Assembly: GCF_051851475.1 (NCBI RefSeq)
Contig: NZ_JBPUSJ010000003.1
Span: 372,001 to 436,000, forward strand
Length of the DNA: 64,000 nt
Origin: Carboxylicivirga taeanensis
GTDB lineage: Bacteria; Bacteroidota; Bacteroidia; Bacteroidales; Marinilabiliaceae
Reading direction: 5' to 3'
In this document: piece by piece, positions 54,103-61,879 of the stretch
Position numbering within the stretch: the first letter of the stretch is position 1
Layout: each line of letters starts with the position of its first letter
The notes under the pieces: model-generated
Told to the model about the DNA's origin: nothing
The model's input: the letters and a program-made list of their open reading frames with translations, nothing else
Database searches by the model: none
Position numbers and translations under genes: made by a program

Positions 54103-54612
54103 ATCTAAATTACTTTATAAACTCTTCTTCAATTTCCTCTAAAGACTTCCCTTATCTAAGTCCATTGTCCATATACTAAGCAGCCTATTTGAGTACTTCC
54201 TGAGAATCATTAAGACGCTGTACTCTGTTGCTAATATTTCGCCTGAAATTTTCTTCCTGTCCAATTTTAGTTAACCTACATGGAAGCCAGTGGACAAAAA
54301 CGCTCATCGAAAGACTTTGCACCAACAAAAGCCTTACCGCCATAAGCCAAAAAAAGCCCACCAAACACTGAAACCATCAATCTACTCAATAGGTATTTAG
54401 TGTTATAGTGTGTCATTTCATTTTAGATTATAGCTCCTTTACAAAAAAATTAAATTTAATAGTGTAAAAAAATGGCTACATTGCTTAAATACATGGATAA
54501 TCTTATTGCTATCAATTAGACACCTTTCAGATAATAGCCGAATGTCGGTTATCTTATCATTTTACATACCAATAGATTACAATTGATATGGAGAAAACAG
54601 GGATGAACAATT
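54103..54612. other. GH2-AraC divergent control region
   Basis: A 510-base AT-rich gap between the GH2 operon and the AraC gene. It must hold both promoters and the AraC operator, but I see no clear TAnnTTTG pair or inverted repeat. It contains a 46-codon minus-strand frame at 54276-54416. Confidence 0.55.
54276..54416 (-). other. Small open frame with signal-like start
   Basis: 46 codons on the minus strand from an ATG at 54416: a basic N-terminus (MTHYNTKYLLSR), a hydrophobic core (LMVSVFGGLFLAYGGKAF) and a short tail. It has the form of a signal peptide or small membrane peptide upstream of the GH2 gene. It may be a relic of a lost exported gene of the cluster or a chance frame; there is no further coding signal downstream. 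Confidence 0.25.
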
Positions 54613-55503
54613 ATGGATTTTAGAATTAAAAATGAGAAAGAGCTAACAAAGCGGGAATCAGTGGTTTTACCTGATAATATTTTAGCGAAACTACTTGCCG
54701 ATCCTATAAGCAAAAACCTGCATTTAACGGATATTGGCTTTTATCCAAAAGCCAAACATCATTATAGGGCTCGTGAATGTGGATGCAATCAATTTATTCT
54801 CATTTACTGTATTGAAGGTGAAGGATGGATTTCTTTAAATGGGAAAAAGGTGAATATTGGCACCAATCAATATTTTGTATTACCGCCTCACGTGCCACAT
54901 GCCTACTCAAGCAGTAAAGCACATCCTTGGAGCATCTATTGGGTGCATTTTACTGGTGAGCTAGCTGAGCACTTCTACGACCCTACTAATGTGCCAAAAA
55001 CAATACCCAACTCGGACCACTACCGGATTGATGACCGAATTCAGCTATTTAATGAGATTATGAAAATTCTGGAAATGGGCTATAGCACGGAAAATTTGCA
55101 ATATGCCAACATCTGCTTATTGCATTTTCTATCCTCTTTTAAGTACATCAGTCAATATAAACAAATACAAAAAGAAGACGAGACTGATGTAATCACGAAG
55201 TCCATTTCCTATATGAAACAAAACCTGACGAAAAAACAGAATTTAAATGCTCTTGCCAGTGAATCAAAACTATCTGTTTCGCAATACTCATCACTCTTTC
55301 GTAAAAAAACAGGAAGATCACCCATCGATTACTTGACTAATTTAAGGATCCAAAAAGCGTGTCAGTTATTGGATAATTCCAACCTACAAATTAGTGCTAT
55401 CGCCAAAAGGGTAAGTTATTCAGATCCATTTCATTTTTCCCGCATTTTTAAACAAGTAATGGGCTGTTCACCACTTAACTACCGAAAACAACCAAAAGGT
55501 TAG
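54613..55503 (+). CDS. AraC-family transcriptional regulator
   Basis: 296-residue cytoplasmic regulator: cupin-like AraC sensor domain (~40-150, with GEGWISLNGKKVNIG and YFVLPPHVPHAYSS) and a C-terminal double helix-turn-helix (~195-292, with NLNALASESKLSVSQYSSLFRKKTG and ISAIAKRVSYSDPFHFSRIFKQVMGCSPLNYR). The cupin His-rich sites suggest sugar sensing. It is divergent from the GH2-GH29-sulfatase genes and is the obvious candidate to control them. This one-component regulator differs from the hybrid two-component systems more usual in polysaccharide loci. Confidence 0.93.
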   Translation: MDFRIKNEKELTKRESVVLPDNILAKLLADPISKNLHLTDIGFYPKAKHHYRARECGCNQFILIYCIEGEGWISLNGKKVNIGTNQYFVLPPHVPHAYSSSKAHPWSIYWVHFTGELAEHFYDPTNVPKTIPNSDHYRIDDRIQLFNEIMKILEMGYSTENLQYANICLLHFLSSFKYISQYKQIQKEDETDVITKSISYMKQNLTKKQNLNALASESKLSVSQYSSLFRKKTGRSPIDYLTNLRIQKACQLLDNSNLQISAIAKRVSYSDPFHFSRIFKQVMGCSPLNYRKQPKG

Positions 55504-55554
55504 ACATTTATAGAGTACTAAATAACAAAAAATGACCCCACCAATTTTGGCACT

Positions 55555-55920
55555 TCACGGCAATGCTGAATAGACATCTTTAATCAGCTTTTGGATGATG
55601 GCATCCCCGATTATTCTGAAGGGATAGTTTCGTTCGGCAAAGTACTTATCGGCCTTCTCTTTACCAACAAGAGATACCAGCCTTTCGTACTCGTCTTCCA
55701 AAAACTTTTCTTTTTTCTTACCCTCCCTCATCGGTGAGCTTTTAGGATGGTGACAAATTCTATTTATACAAACGCAAGGTCGCTGCATGGGGCAAACAAG
55801 CTCCCCGGCCATTGAACTTCCAATACCACCAGCTGTTGTTATTATAACCCTGACGTCAGCACAATCGGCGGCCGTTTTTACTGCCCCTGCTGAACCATTG
55901 GGCGCCACAAAATAATACAT
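55555..55920 (-). CDS. Hypothetical protein, start uncertain
   Basis: 121-residue open frame from the ATG at 55920. The first ~60 residues contain Cys-rich VCPMQRPCVCINRICHHP; the last ~58, from the ATG at 55731 (MREGKKKEKFLEDEYERL), look more like a normal soluble helical protein (LVGKEKADKYFAERNYPFRIIGDAII). At full length its start codon is only two bases from the divergent DUF255 start, leaving no room for a promoter, which makes the shorter version attractive. I do not recognise a family. Confidence 0.45.
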   Translation of the reverse strand: MYYFVAPNGSAGAVKTAADCADVRVIITTAGGIGSSMAGELVCPMQRPCVCINRICHHPKSSPMREGKKKEKFLEDEYERLVSLVGKEKADKYFAERNYPFRIIGDAIIQKLIKDVYSALP

Positions 55921-55922
55921 CT

Positions 55923-57902
55923 ATGCCTAGCAATCAATTAATACACGAATCCAGCCCCTACCTGCTGCAACATGCCCATAACCCCGTTAACTGGTATCCG
56001 TGGGGCAACGAGGCCTTACAAAAAGCCAAAGCAGAAGATAAGCTGCTGCTTATTAGCATTGGCTACTCGGCCTGTCACTGGTGCCATGTTATGGAACAGG
56101 AGTCTTTCGAAGATGACGCGGTGGCGCAGGTAATGAATCAGCATTTTATTTGTATCAAGGTCGATCGAGAAGAGCGCCCCGATGTGGATCAGGTGTATAT
56201 GGAAGCGGTGCAGCTGGTGAGCGGAAGAGGCGGCTGGCCTTTAAACTGCTTTGCCCTGCCCGATGGCCGGCCGGTATGGGGCGGCACCTATTTTCCCAAA
56301 GCCCAATGGCTGGCGGTGCTGCAGCAGCTGGCCGACCTGAACACCACTGGCAAAGAAAAGCTGATGCAACAGGCCGAAGCTTTAACGCAGGGCATCCGTC
56401 AACTGGAATTGCCATTGGCCCAGGCGGATGTAACCGCCGATATTTATCAGGCGCTGCAAGCAAGCCGCACCCGTTTCGACGATCAATACGGCGGCTTTGG
56501 AGCGGCGCCAAAATTTCCCATGCCGGTGGCTCTCAAACTGATTCATCAGGTGGGCTATCTGCAAACAGATAAATCGCTGCTCGACTTTGTTTACCTGACC
56601 CTCGACCACATGTCTTCCGGCGGCATTTACGACCAGGTTGGTGGCGGCTTTGCCCGTTACTCAGTGGATGAGCGGTGGTTCGCCCCCCATTTTGAGAAGA
56701 TGCTGTATGATAATGCCCAGTTAATTTCGCTGTACAGCCAGGCTTATAAAACCTCGCACCAGCCCCATTACCAACATATTGCAGAGAAAACCATTGACTT
56801 TGTAAAAAGAGAACTCACAGCGCCCGAAGGTATTTTCTACTCGGCGCTGGATGCCGACAGCGAAGGCGAAGAGGGCCTTTTTTATGTATGGACCTACCAG
56901 GAATTAAAAGAAATCCTTGGCGACGATGAGCATTTCTTACGCTATTTCAACATTACAGAAAGTGGTAACTGGGAGAGCGGTAAAAATATATTGCATGGCA
57001 ACAGGCCGCGCAAAGCCTATGCCCTTCAGCACCATTTAGACCCCGACGGTTTTGAAGCTACTGTCAGCAAGGCGCTTGAAAAACTTTTTACCGTGCGACA
57101 GCACCGCGTTCGACCCGGTTTGGATGATAAGGCCCTTACCTCGTGGAACGCGCTGATGATTGGCGGCTTGTGCGAGGCGTATCAGGCTTTTGGTGAAGAG
57201 GCGCATCTGCAAATGGCCGAAAGCGCCATGAACTATTTACTCAGCCATGTTCAGCAACCGGATGGAAGCTTACTGCGAACCACCAAAAATGGGCGTAGTA
57301 AAATAACTGCCTTTCTGGATGATTATGCCTTTATGATTGATGCGCTTATTGGTTTGTATGAAGTGACCTTTAACGAACGCTACCTCAACTCGGCTAAGAA
57401 ACTGGCGGACTATACCATTGGTGAGTTTTACAATGCCACTGCGCAGGTATTCTATTACACCGCCAAAAGTGGCGAACAACTGATTGCCCGCAAAACGGAT
57501 GTGCAGGATAATGTTATCCCCTCGTCGGTGGGGGCCATGGCCAATAACCTGGTGCGCCTGCACCAATTGTACCATCTGCCCGACTATGAAACCATCGCCC
57601 ACACTTTAATAGCCAAAATGAGTCAGCAGGCGGAGGAGCATCCCACCTATTATGCACAATGGGCCTTGCTGGCCTATTTGCAGAATCAGCGTCAGGAGAT
57701 GGTGATTACCGGCGAGCAAACACAGGGCTTCCGAAAAGAGCTACAACAACAACTGCGACCGGGCGCCATCTATGCCGCATCGCTTGACGGAACATCAAAA
57801 CTGGAAGTGTTACAAGACCGGTTTAAAGAAGGCGCCACTTTAATTTATAAGTGCCAAAATAAGACCTGTGAGCTGCCGGTAACGGCGCCGCATAAACTAT
57901 AA
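55923..57902 (+). CDS. DUF255 thioredoxin-domain protein (YyaL/SSP411 type)
   Basis: 659-residue cytoplasmic protein. The thioredoxin-like domain (1-~165) starts with NQLIHESSPYLLQHAHNPVNWYPW and carries the CHWC redox motif at 51-54 in GYSACHWCHVMEQESF, then KVDREERPDVDQVYM. The remainder is an (alpha/alpha)6 barrel related to N-acylglucosamine epimerases and cellulase-like toroids, with GGIYDQVGGGFARYSVDERW and ALDADSEGEEGLFYVW. Human SPATA20 and bacterial YyaL are relatives; function is not established. It is GC-richer than its neighbours by eye. Single gene. Confidence 0.93.
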   Translation: MPSNQLIHESSPYLLQHAHNPVNWYPWGNEALQKAKAEDKLLLISIGYSACHWCHVMEQESFEDDAVAQVMNQHFICIKVDREERPDVDQVYMEAVQLVSGRGGWPLNCFALPDGRPVWGGTYFPKAQWLAVLQQLADLNTTGKEKLMQQAEALTQGIRQLELPLAQADVTADIYQALQASRTRFDDQYGGFGAAPKFPMPVALKLIHQVGYLQTDKSLLDFVYLTLDHMSSGGIYDQVGGGFARYSVDERWFAPHFEKMLYDNAQLISLYSQAYKTSHQPHYQHIAEKTIDFVKRELTAPEGIFYSALDADSEGEEGLFYVWTYQELKEILGDDEHFLRYFNITESGNWESGKNILHGNRPRKAYALQHHLDPDGFEATVSKALEKLFTVRQHRVRPGLDDKALTSWNALMIGGLCEAYQAFGEEAHLQMAESAMNYLLSHVQQPDGSLLRTTKNGRSKITAFLDDYAFMIDALIGLYEVTFNERYLNSAKKLADYTIGEFYNATAQVFYYTAKSGEQLIARKTDVQDNVIPSSVGAMANNLVRLHQLYHLPDYETIAHTLIAKMSQQAEEHPTYYAQWALLAYLQNQRQEMVITGEQTQGFRKELQQQLRPGAIYAASLDGTSKLEVLQDRFKEGATLIYKCQNKTCELPVTAPHKL

Positions 57903-57954
57903 ATCGGTGTTGAGCAACAGCGCATCCTCTTCATTAAAAGAGAATGCCTGTTTA

Positions 57955-57988
57955 CAAAACATGCGGACCATCGTGTGATGTCCGCATG
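57955..57988 (-). terminator. Terminator of the BlaI/M56 operon
   Basis: Stem CATGCGGAC (57960-57968) with 57980-57988, 11-base loop; on the minus strand followed by TTTTG. It lies 33 bases after the M56 gene stop, between convergent genes. Confidence 0.65.
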
Positions 57989-58020
57989 TAACTAAAACCA
58001 TTTATAAAATTCAATTCGAT

Positions 58021-59589
58021 CTAATTATCATCATCTAAAACACTAGGATGCACGCCATCTACCTCAAAGACTTGGTCATCTTTACTTAGCACTAGTTTGG
58101 TTCTATCTTCGTTGTACTTTACTCCAAATCCTTTACTTTTAATATTTTTTATTGCCGTAGCCCTTTGCTCTTCGGTCATATTTACAATCTTTACACTCCT
58201 CTGCCCTTCTTTTATTTCGGGCTCTTCTCCATTTAATGAGAAGTTAATGGGTATAGTATAGCTGACATTCACTGTTTGTCCTTTCTGCTTGCCGGGCGTC
58301 CATTGCGGCATTGACGAGACCACACGAACAGCCTCATCATCTAAAATAGAATGACCACTACTGCGAGCAACTTTCACATCTTTTACCTTGCCATCATCGG
58401 CTACAATAAAAGTAACGTAAACACGCCCGCTGGCGTTTGCCTTTTGAGCTTCCTCAGGATAGACCACAGAGCTGGCAATGTATTGACGCAAAGCCTCTTC
58501 GCTACCCGGAAACTGTGGCATCTCCTCCACCACAAAAAATACGGGACCTGTAACTGTTTTCAATTGGGCATTGGTATTTTCAATGGCCTCCTTTATCTCC
58601 GTTTGTTCTTCTGTCAGAGCGGGTTCCTCATCGCGCAGCTCGCAGGCGAATAGTACGGCCACCATAGAGAGGGTCACCATAGCCACTACTGATTTCAGAC
58701 TGAATAATTTTTGACTATTATCTTTTTTCATGTGTTTTCTTTTTAGTTGCAACGGCCGCTTGGAAGTCACCTCATCGGTGTCTGAGCAATTTGCAGATTC
58801 CATCACGACGCGTTTCATCATGGTAAAACGTTTTTTTGTAAGAGACTGGTTGAAATTGTTCACCGGCAACAAGCGGGCACCTGTGGCCTGAAACAGTAAC
58901 AACTCCTTGTAACTTGTAGCTGAATACCCTTGTGCCAGCACTTGCTTATCAGCCTGAAACTCGTGCAATTCTTTGAGCAGACTGCGCAGGAACCATGCAA
59001 AAGGGTTGAACCATTGAATAACCAGTAGCAATTCGAGCAAAAGCACATCCCAACTGTGCCTGAGCCGAACATGTGTGAGCTCATGAATCATAATTTGCTC
59101 CAATTCCTTTTCGGAATAGCGCGACTGATTCACAAACACCACGTTAAAGAATGAAAAAGGATTGAACTGACCGGGCAAGTCAGCCACTTTGTATCCAACG
59201 AAACTAACCAACTTCACTTTACCGGCTAATCCGCCCAAACGGACAAAGCCATAAAGCAGGCGCAGCAACAAACCGAGGCAACCAACTATATACAACCATT
59301 TAAAAGCCGACGATTGGGCCACAACCGGCACAACCGTGGCTTTTGTGTTTTGAGCATACACCGTAATAGCACCAAGTACGTTGCCAACATAAACATCGCC
59401 CTCTGCCACCGCGCTCCGATAAACCGATATGCTTACCAAGGGAGCAACCGTTGCCACCAGCAAAGCGAGCAGTAGGTAAAAGCGATTGAATTTAAAATGG
59501 GGATCGTAATGCAATATCCCACGGTAGAAGATCGTCAGCAAGCCCAATATCAGCGCCGATTCAAATAAATAGTTTACGATTAGGTTCAT
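58021..59589 (-). CDS. M56 (BlaR1-type) peptidase fused to TonB C-terminal domain
   Basis: 522-residue inner-membrane protein. The N-terminal half has four transmembrane segments and an M56 zinc-peptidase site, HELTH at 169-173 (H169, E170, H173), with a downstream ELHEFQADKQVLAQGY ligand block. A fifth hydrophobic segment with a Cys (VAVLFACELRDEE) at ~310 follows, then a TonB-C energy-transducer-like domain (~350-455: YPEEAQKANASGRVYVTFIVADDGKVKDVKV, MPQWTPGKQKGQTVNVSYTIPINF). It starts seven bases after blaI. The BlaR1 model predicts that it senses an envelope signal and triggers cleavage of the BlaI-like repressor. No beta-lactam-binding domain is visible, so the signal is something else. 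Confidence 0.9.
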   Translation of the reverse strand: MNLIVNYLFESALILGLLTIFYRGILHYDPHFKFNRFYLLLALLVATVAPLVSISVYRSAVAEGDVYVGNVLGAITVYAQNTKATVVPVVAQSSAFKWLYIVGCLGLLLRLLYGFVRLGGLAGKVKLVSFVGYKVADLPGQFNPFSFFNVVFVNQSRYSEKELEQIMIHELTHVRLRHSWDVLLLELLLVIQWFNPFAWFLRSLLKELHEFQADKQVLAQGYSATSYKELLLFQATGARLLPVNNFNQSLTKKRFTMMKRVVMESANCSDTDEVTSKRPLQLKRKHMKKDNSQKLFSLKSVVAMVTLSMVAVLFACELRDEEPALTEEQTEIKEAIENTNAQLKTVTGPVFFVVEEMPQFPGSEEALRQYIASSVVYPEEAQKANASGRVYVTFIVADDGKVKDVKVARSSGHSILDDEAVRVVSSMPQWTPGKQKGQTVNVSYTIPINFSLNGEEPEIKEGQRSVKIVNMTEEQRATAIKNIKSKGFGVKYNEDRTKLVLSKDDQVFEVDGVHPSVLDDDN

Positions 59590-59596
59590 GGCGTAG

Positions 59597-59968
59597 TTAT
59601 TCTTCTTTATTTAAATCCTTTTTTACATCATTCAGGAGCTCTTCCAAATCATTAATGTCCATCTTATCTTCTTTGGCAAAGAAGGACACCATGTTTTTAA
59701 AAGAATCCTGAAAATAGTTCGACATAAAGCGCTTCATAAAGGCCTTCTGATAACTTTCTTTTGTCACGATTGGAAAATACACGTATCCTTTGCCCATCTT
59801 TTCATGATCGACAAAACCCTTGCTCTCGAGAATGCGCACAATGGTAGATACAGTGTTGTAAGCCGGTTTGGGATCCGGCATCAGATCGATGATGCTTTTC
59901 ACATTGGTTTTGCCCAACTCCCATAGTTTTTGCATCACTTGTTCTTCTGCTTTGGTTAATTCTTTCAT
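59597..59968 (-). CDS. BlaI/MecI/CopY-type repressor
   Basis: 123-residue winged-helix repressor. MKELTKAEEQVMQKLWELGKTNVKSII, NTVSTIVRILESKGFVDHEKMGKGYVYFPIV and the C-terminal dimerisation helices match the family closely. The ATG at 59968 is preferred over an in-frame TTG at 59977. It should bind a dyad at its own promoter (two candidates at 59977-59990 and 60030-60043), and be inactivated by proteolysis driven by the M56 protein encoded seven bases downstream. Confidence 0.95.
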   Translation of the reverse strand: MKELTKAEEQVMQKLWELGKTNVKSIIDLMPDPKPAYNTVSTIVRILESKGFVDHEKMGKGYVYFPIVTKESYQKAFMKRFMSNYFQDSFKNMVSFFAKEDKMDINDLEELLNDVKKDLNKEE

Positions 59969-59972
59969 TCTT

Positions 59973-60043
59973 TTCAACTAAATCATTAGTTCAAATGTAG
60001 TGAATATTTTTATCCTTCAAAACTATTTCACTAAATTTTTAGT
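59973..60043 (-). promoter_or_regulatory. Promoter and two operator-like dyads of the BlaI operon
   Basis: On the minus strand: TTG at 60020-60018, 18-base spacer, TACATTTG at 59999-59992 (full match to TAnnTTTG). Two dyads with the same ACTAA-N4-TTAGT form lie at 60030-60043 (upstream of -33) and 59977-59990 (overlapping the expected transcription start). The second has longer flanking symmetry (nine-base arms, eight matching). Spacing and position suit autorepression by BlaI. Confidence 0.68.
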
Positions 60044-60054
60044 TGAACGGGTAT

Positions 60055-60606
60055 TCAGGCCACCTCTTCTTCCATTATTTTCTCAACCAAATCCCGAATA
60101 CGGTCGTGCTGTTTGGCATCATCCTTCACATCTCCTTCCTCATAAGCTTTAAGGGCTACAGCATCGATGTACTCAACTCCCAAAGCCTTAAAAAAACGTT
60201 TAAACTGCTCAATGGTAATATCACTGTCCTCCACACCCGAACCGGCAGGCAACAATAAGGCCGCCCGCTTACCATATAATTTCTTGTTGGCAAAATAAGG
60301 TCTGAAACGGTCGATCAGCAGCTTGGTTTGCGCCGAAGGTCCAAACCAATAGATGGGGGTTCCAATGATGATCACATCCGCCCATTCAATGTGTTTATAC
60401 AGAAGGGTCATATCATCGAGCTGACTGCACTCCATATCATCATACTTACAAAGCCGACAGTCGAGGCAGGGTTCAATACGGTGCGTGTACAAGTAAAAGC
60501 TTTTACATTCGGCCCCTTTTGTAATTAAAGCAGTGGATAAGATAGACACCATGGTGGAGGTATTACCATTATAGCGCGGACTCCCCATAAATATTGCAAC
60601 ATGCAT
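60055..60606 (-). CDS. Iron-sulfur flavoprotein / NADPH-dependent FMN reductase-like
   Basis: 183-residue flavodoxin-fold protein. FMN phosphate loop GSPRYNGNTSTMV at the N-terminus; a compact cysteine set Cys47, 50, 53 and 60 (CX2CX2CX6C in PCLDCRLCKYDDMEC), which matches the 4Fe-4S site of iron-sulfur flavoproteins (Isf); then IIIGTPIYWFGPSAQTKLLIDRF. It likely carries electrons from reduced ferredoxin to FMN-linked acceptors such as O2 or peroxide, but that is by family. The ATG at 60606 is preferred over a start at 60699 that adds a 31-residue tail before the strand. Downstream is the BlaI operon. Confidence 0.87.
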   Translation of the reverse strand: MHVAIFMGSPRYNGNTSTMVSILSTALITKGAECKSFYLYTHRIEPCLDCRLCKYDDMECSQLDDMTLLYKHIEWADVIIIGTPIYWFGPSAQTKLLIDRFRPYFANKKLYGKRAALLLPAGSGVEDSDITIEQFKRFFKALGVEYIDAVALKAYEEGDVKDDAKQHDRIRDLVEKIMEEEVA

Positions 60607-60952
60607 AGGCTTAGTATTAGATGAGTATAAATGACAAGTTACTAATGTTTTATTACTTTTTCTATGTGTTTTAGATGATGACTTGTAACAAACAGGCACA
60701 AATGCGCGTCCTACCTTTGATTAAAAAAAATACAATAGCCACCATTGACCAACTAATGCAACTGTTTCATTGCTGCAGCTGAACATGTGAATTAGCTGGA
60801 CATTGTATCCTGCCCAGCGGGAGTGGTTAGGAGTAATAAAAAGAACCAGATGAAACGAACCCGTATATTTTAATTGGAATGCTGCACACACGCGCATGCT
60901 TAAAATTTGTTGGAGAGGTCCATATGGCAAATAAAAAGTAAAATTAAAACTC
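60607..60952. other. Long leader region upstream of the barrel pair
   Basis: A 346-base divergent gap. TACCTTTG at 60712-60719 (plus) matches the -7 consensus and would give a leader of ~230 bases before the barrel gene at 60953; the nearest TTG is 26 bases away, so the promoter is weak. No riboswitch or strong hairpin is recognised. Confidence 0.4.
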
Positions 60953-61867
60953 ATGAAAAAAGAAATCCAAATCATACTATTGGCACTGTGCCTGCTTCCT
61001 GTTGTCAGCACCGTGCAAGCTCAAGAAAGTGAAAAAAGCAAAGGCATTGTTTCGGTGGAAGAAAAAAATGGCAAAAGCATTGTAAAGGCACCGGGAGTTA
61101 AGGTGGAAGTAGATGAGCTAAACGACACCATCACAAAAATAACCATTGGCAGCCGCCGCTTCGAAATAATTGAAGACTACAATCGTTCGCGCATTCGCAT
61201 GGTGCGAGTACCCCGCGAAAAGTTTAAAGGCCACTGGGCCGGCTGTGACATTGGGTTTAATGGCTACTTCACCTCCGACTTTTCGACCGACCTGCCGTCC
61301 GATGCGTTATTTATGGATTTGAATGGTTCCAAATCAGTCACCTTTAGCATCAACTTCTTACAATACAACATTGGACTGCAACGCCACAAAAATAATTTTG
61401 GAATGGTACTGGGCGCCGGATGGACTTTTTATAACTACCGCACCGACCTGCCCTACACCTTCGAGCGCGATGCCTCAACAGGCCGCACCATTGGTGTACC
61501 GGTACCTGAAGAACGAAGTGTAGAAAAAAATAAAATAACCACTTCATTTATTAACATTCCGCTGCTGTTCGAATGGCAAATACCCGCTTCGGAACCCTAC
61601 CATCGCTTCTATGTGTCAGCCGGTCCTTACTGTGGATTCAAAATTGGCGGACACACTAAACTCGTTTACAAGGAAAATGGCAACCGCACCAAAGATAAAG
61701 GCCGGGATGATATTAACCTGACACCCTTTCAGTATGGAGCCATGTTCAGAGTTGGTTACCGTTTTATTAACCTGTATGCCACCTATAACTTCTCCACCTT
61801 TTATACAGACAACAGAGGCCCCGAATTATATCCGTTTACCATAGGACTGTCACTTATCCAATTTTAA
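60953..61867 (+). CDS. Outer-membrane beta-barrel protein, paralogue 1
   Basis: 304-residue protein with signal peptide ending STVQAQ (residue 24). A small beta-rich acidic/basic region (25-90) is followed from KFKGHWAGCDIGFNGY (~90) by strands of an outer-membrane barrel resembling the PF13568-type family, ending ELYPFTIGLSLIQF. The C-terminal ~215 residues are clearly related to the C-terminal half of the next protein: HWAGCDIGF / HFTGLDLGF, INIPLLFEWQIP / LNVPLLLEFQIP and RGPELYPFTIGLSL / KGPELYPVSVGLSL. It starts 13 bases before the paralogue gene. A role in the outer membrane is inferred; no ligand is known. Confidence 0.8.
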   Translation: MKKEIQIILLALCLLPVVSTVQAQESEKSKGIVSVEEKNGKSIVKAPGVKVEVDELNDTITKITIGSRRFEIIEDYNRSRIRMVRVPREKFKGHWAGCDIGFNGYFTSDFSTDLPSDALFMDLNGSKSVTFSINFLQYNIGLQRHKNNFGMVLGAGWTFYNYRTDLPYTFERDASTGRTIGVPVPEERSVEKNKITTSFINIPLLFEWQIPASEPYHRFYVSAGPYCGFKIGGHTKLVYKENGNRTKDKGRDDINLTPFQYGAMFRVGYRFINLYATYNFSTFYTDNRGPELYPFTIGLSLIQF

Positions 61868-61879
61868 AAGACCACAATT

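Noticed and set aside
46206..55503. A complete polysaccharide utilisation locus
   Set aside because: No SusC/SusD-like genes are in the cluster, so the term would overstate what is present.
56150..56609. Overlapping open frames on both strands in the DUF255 gene, up to 140 codons
   Set aside because: They arise from the GC-rich local composition; the DUF255 frame carries conserved motifs throughout.
60607..60952. A small gene in the gap before the barrel pair
   Set aside because: The only frame of about 96 codons on minus overlaps the barrel start and has no signal, motif or ribosome site.
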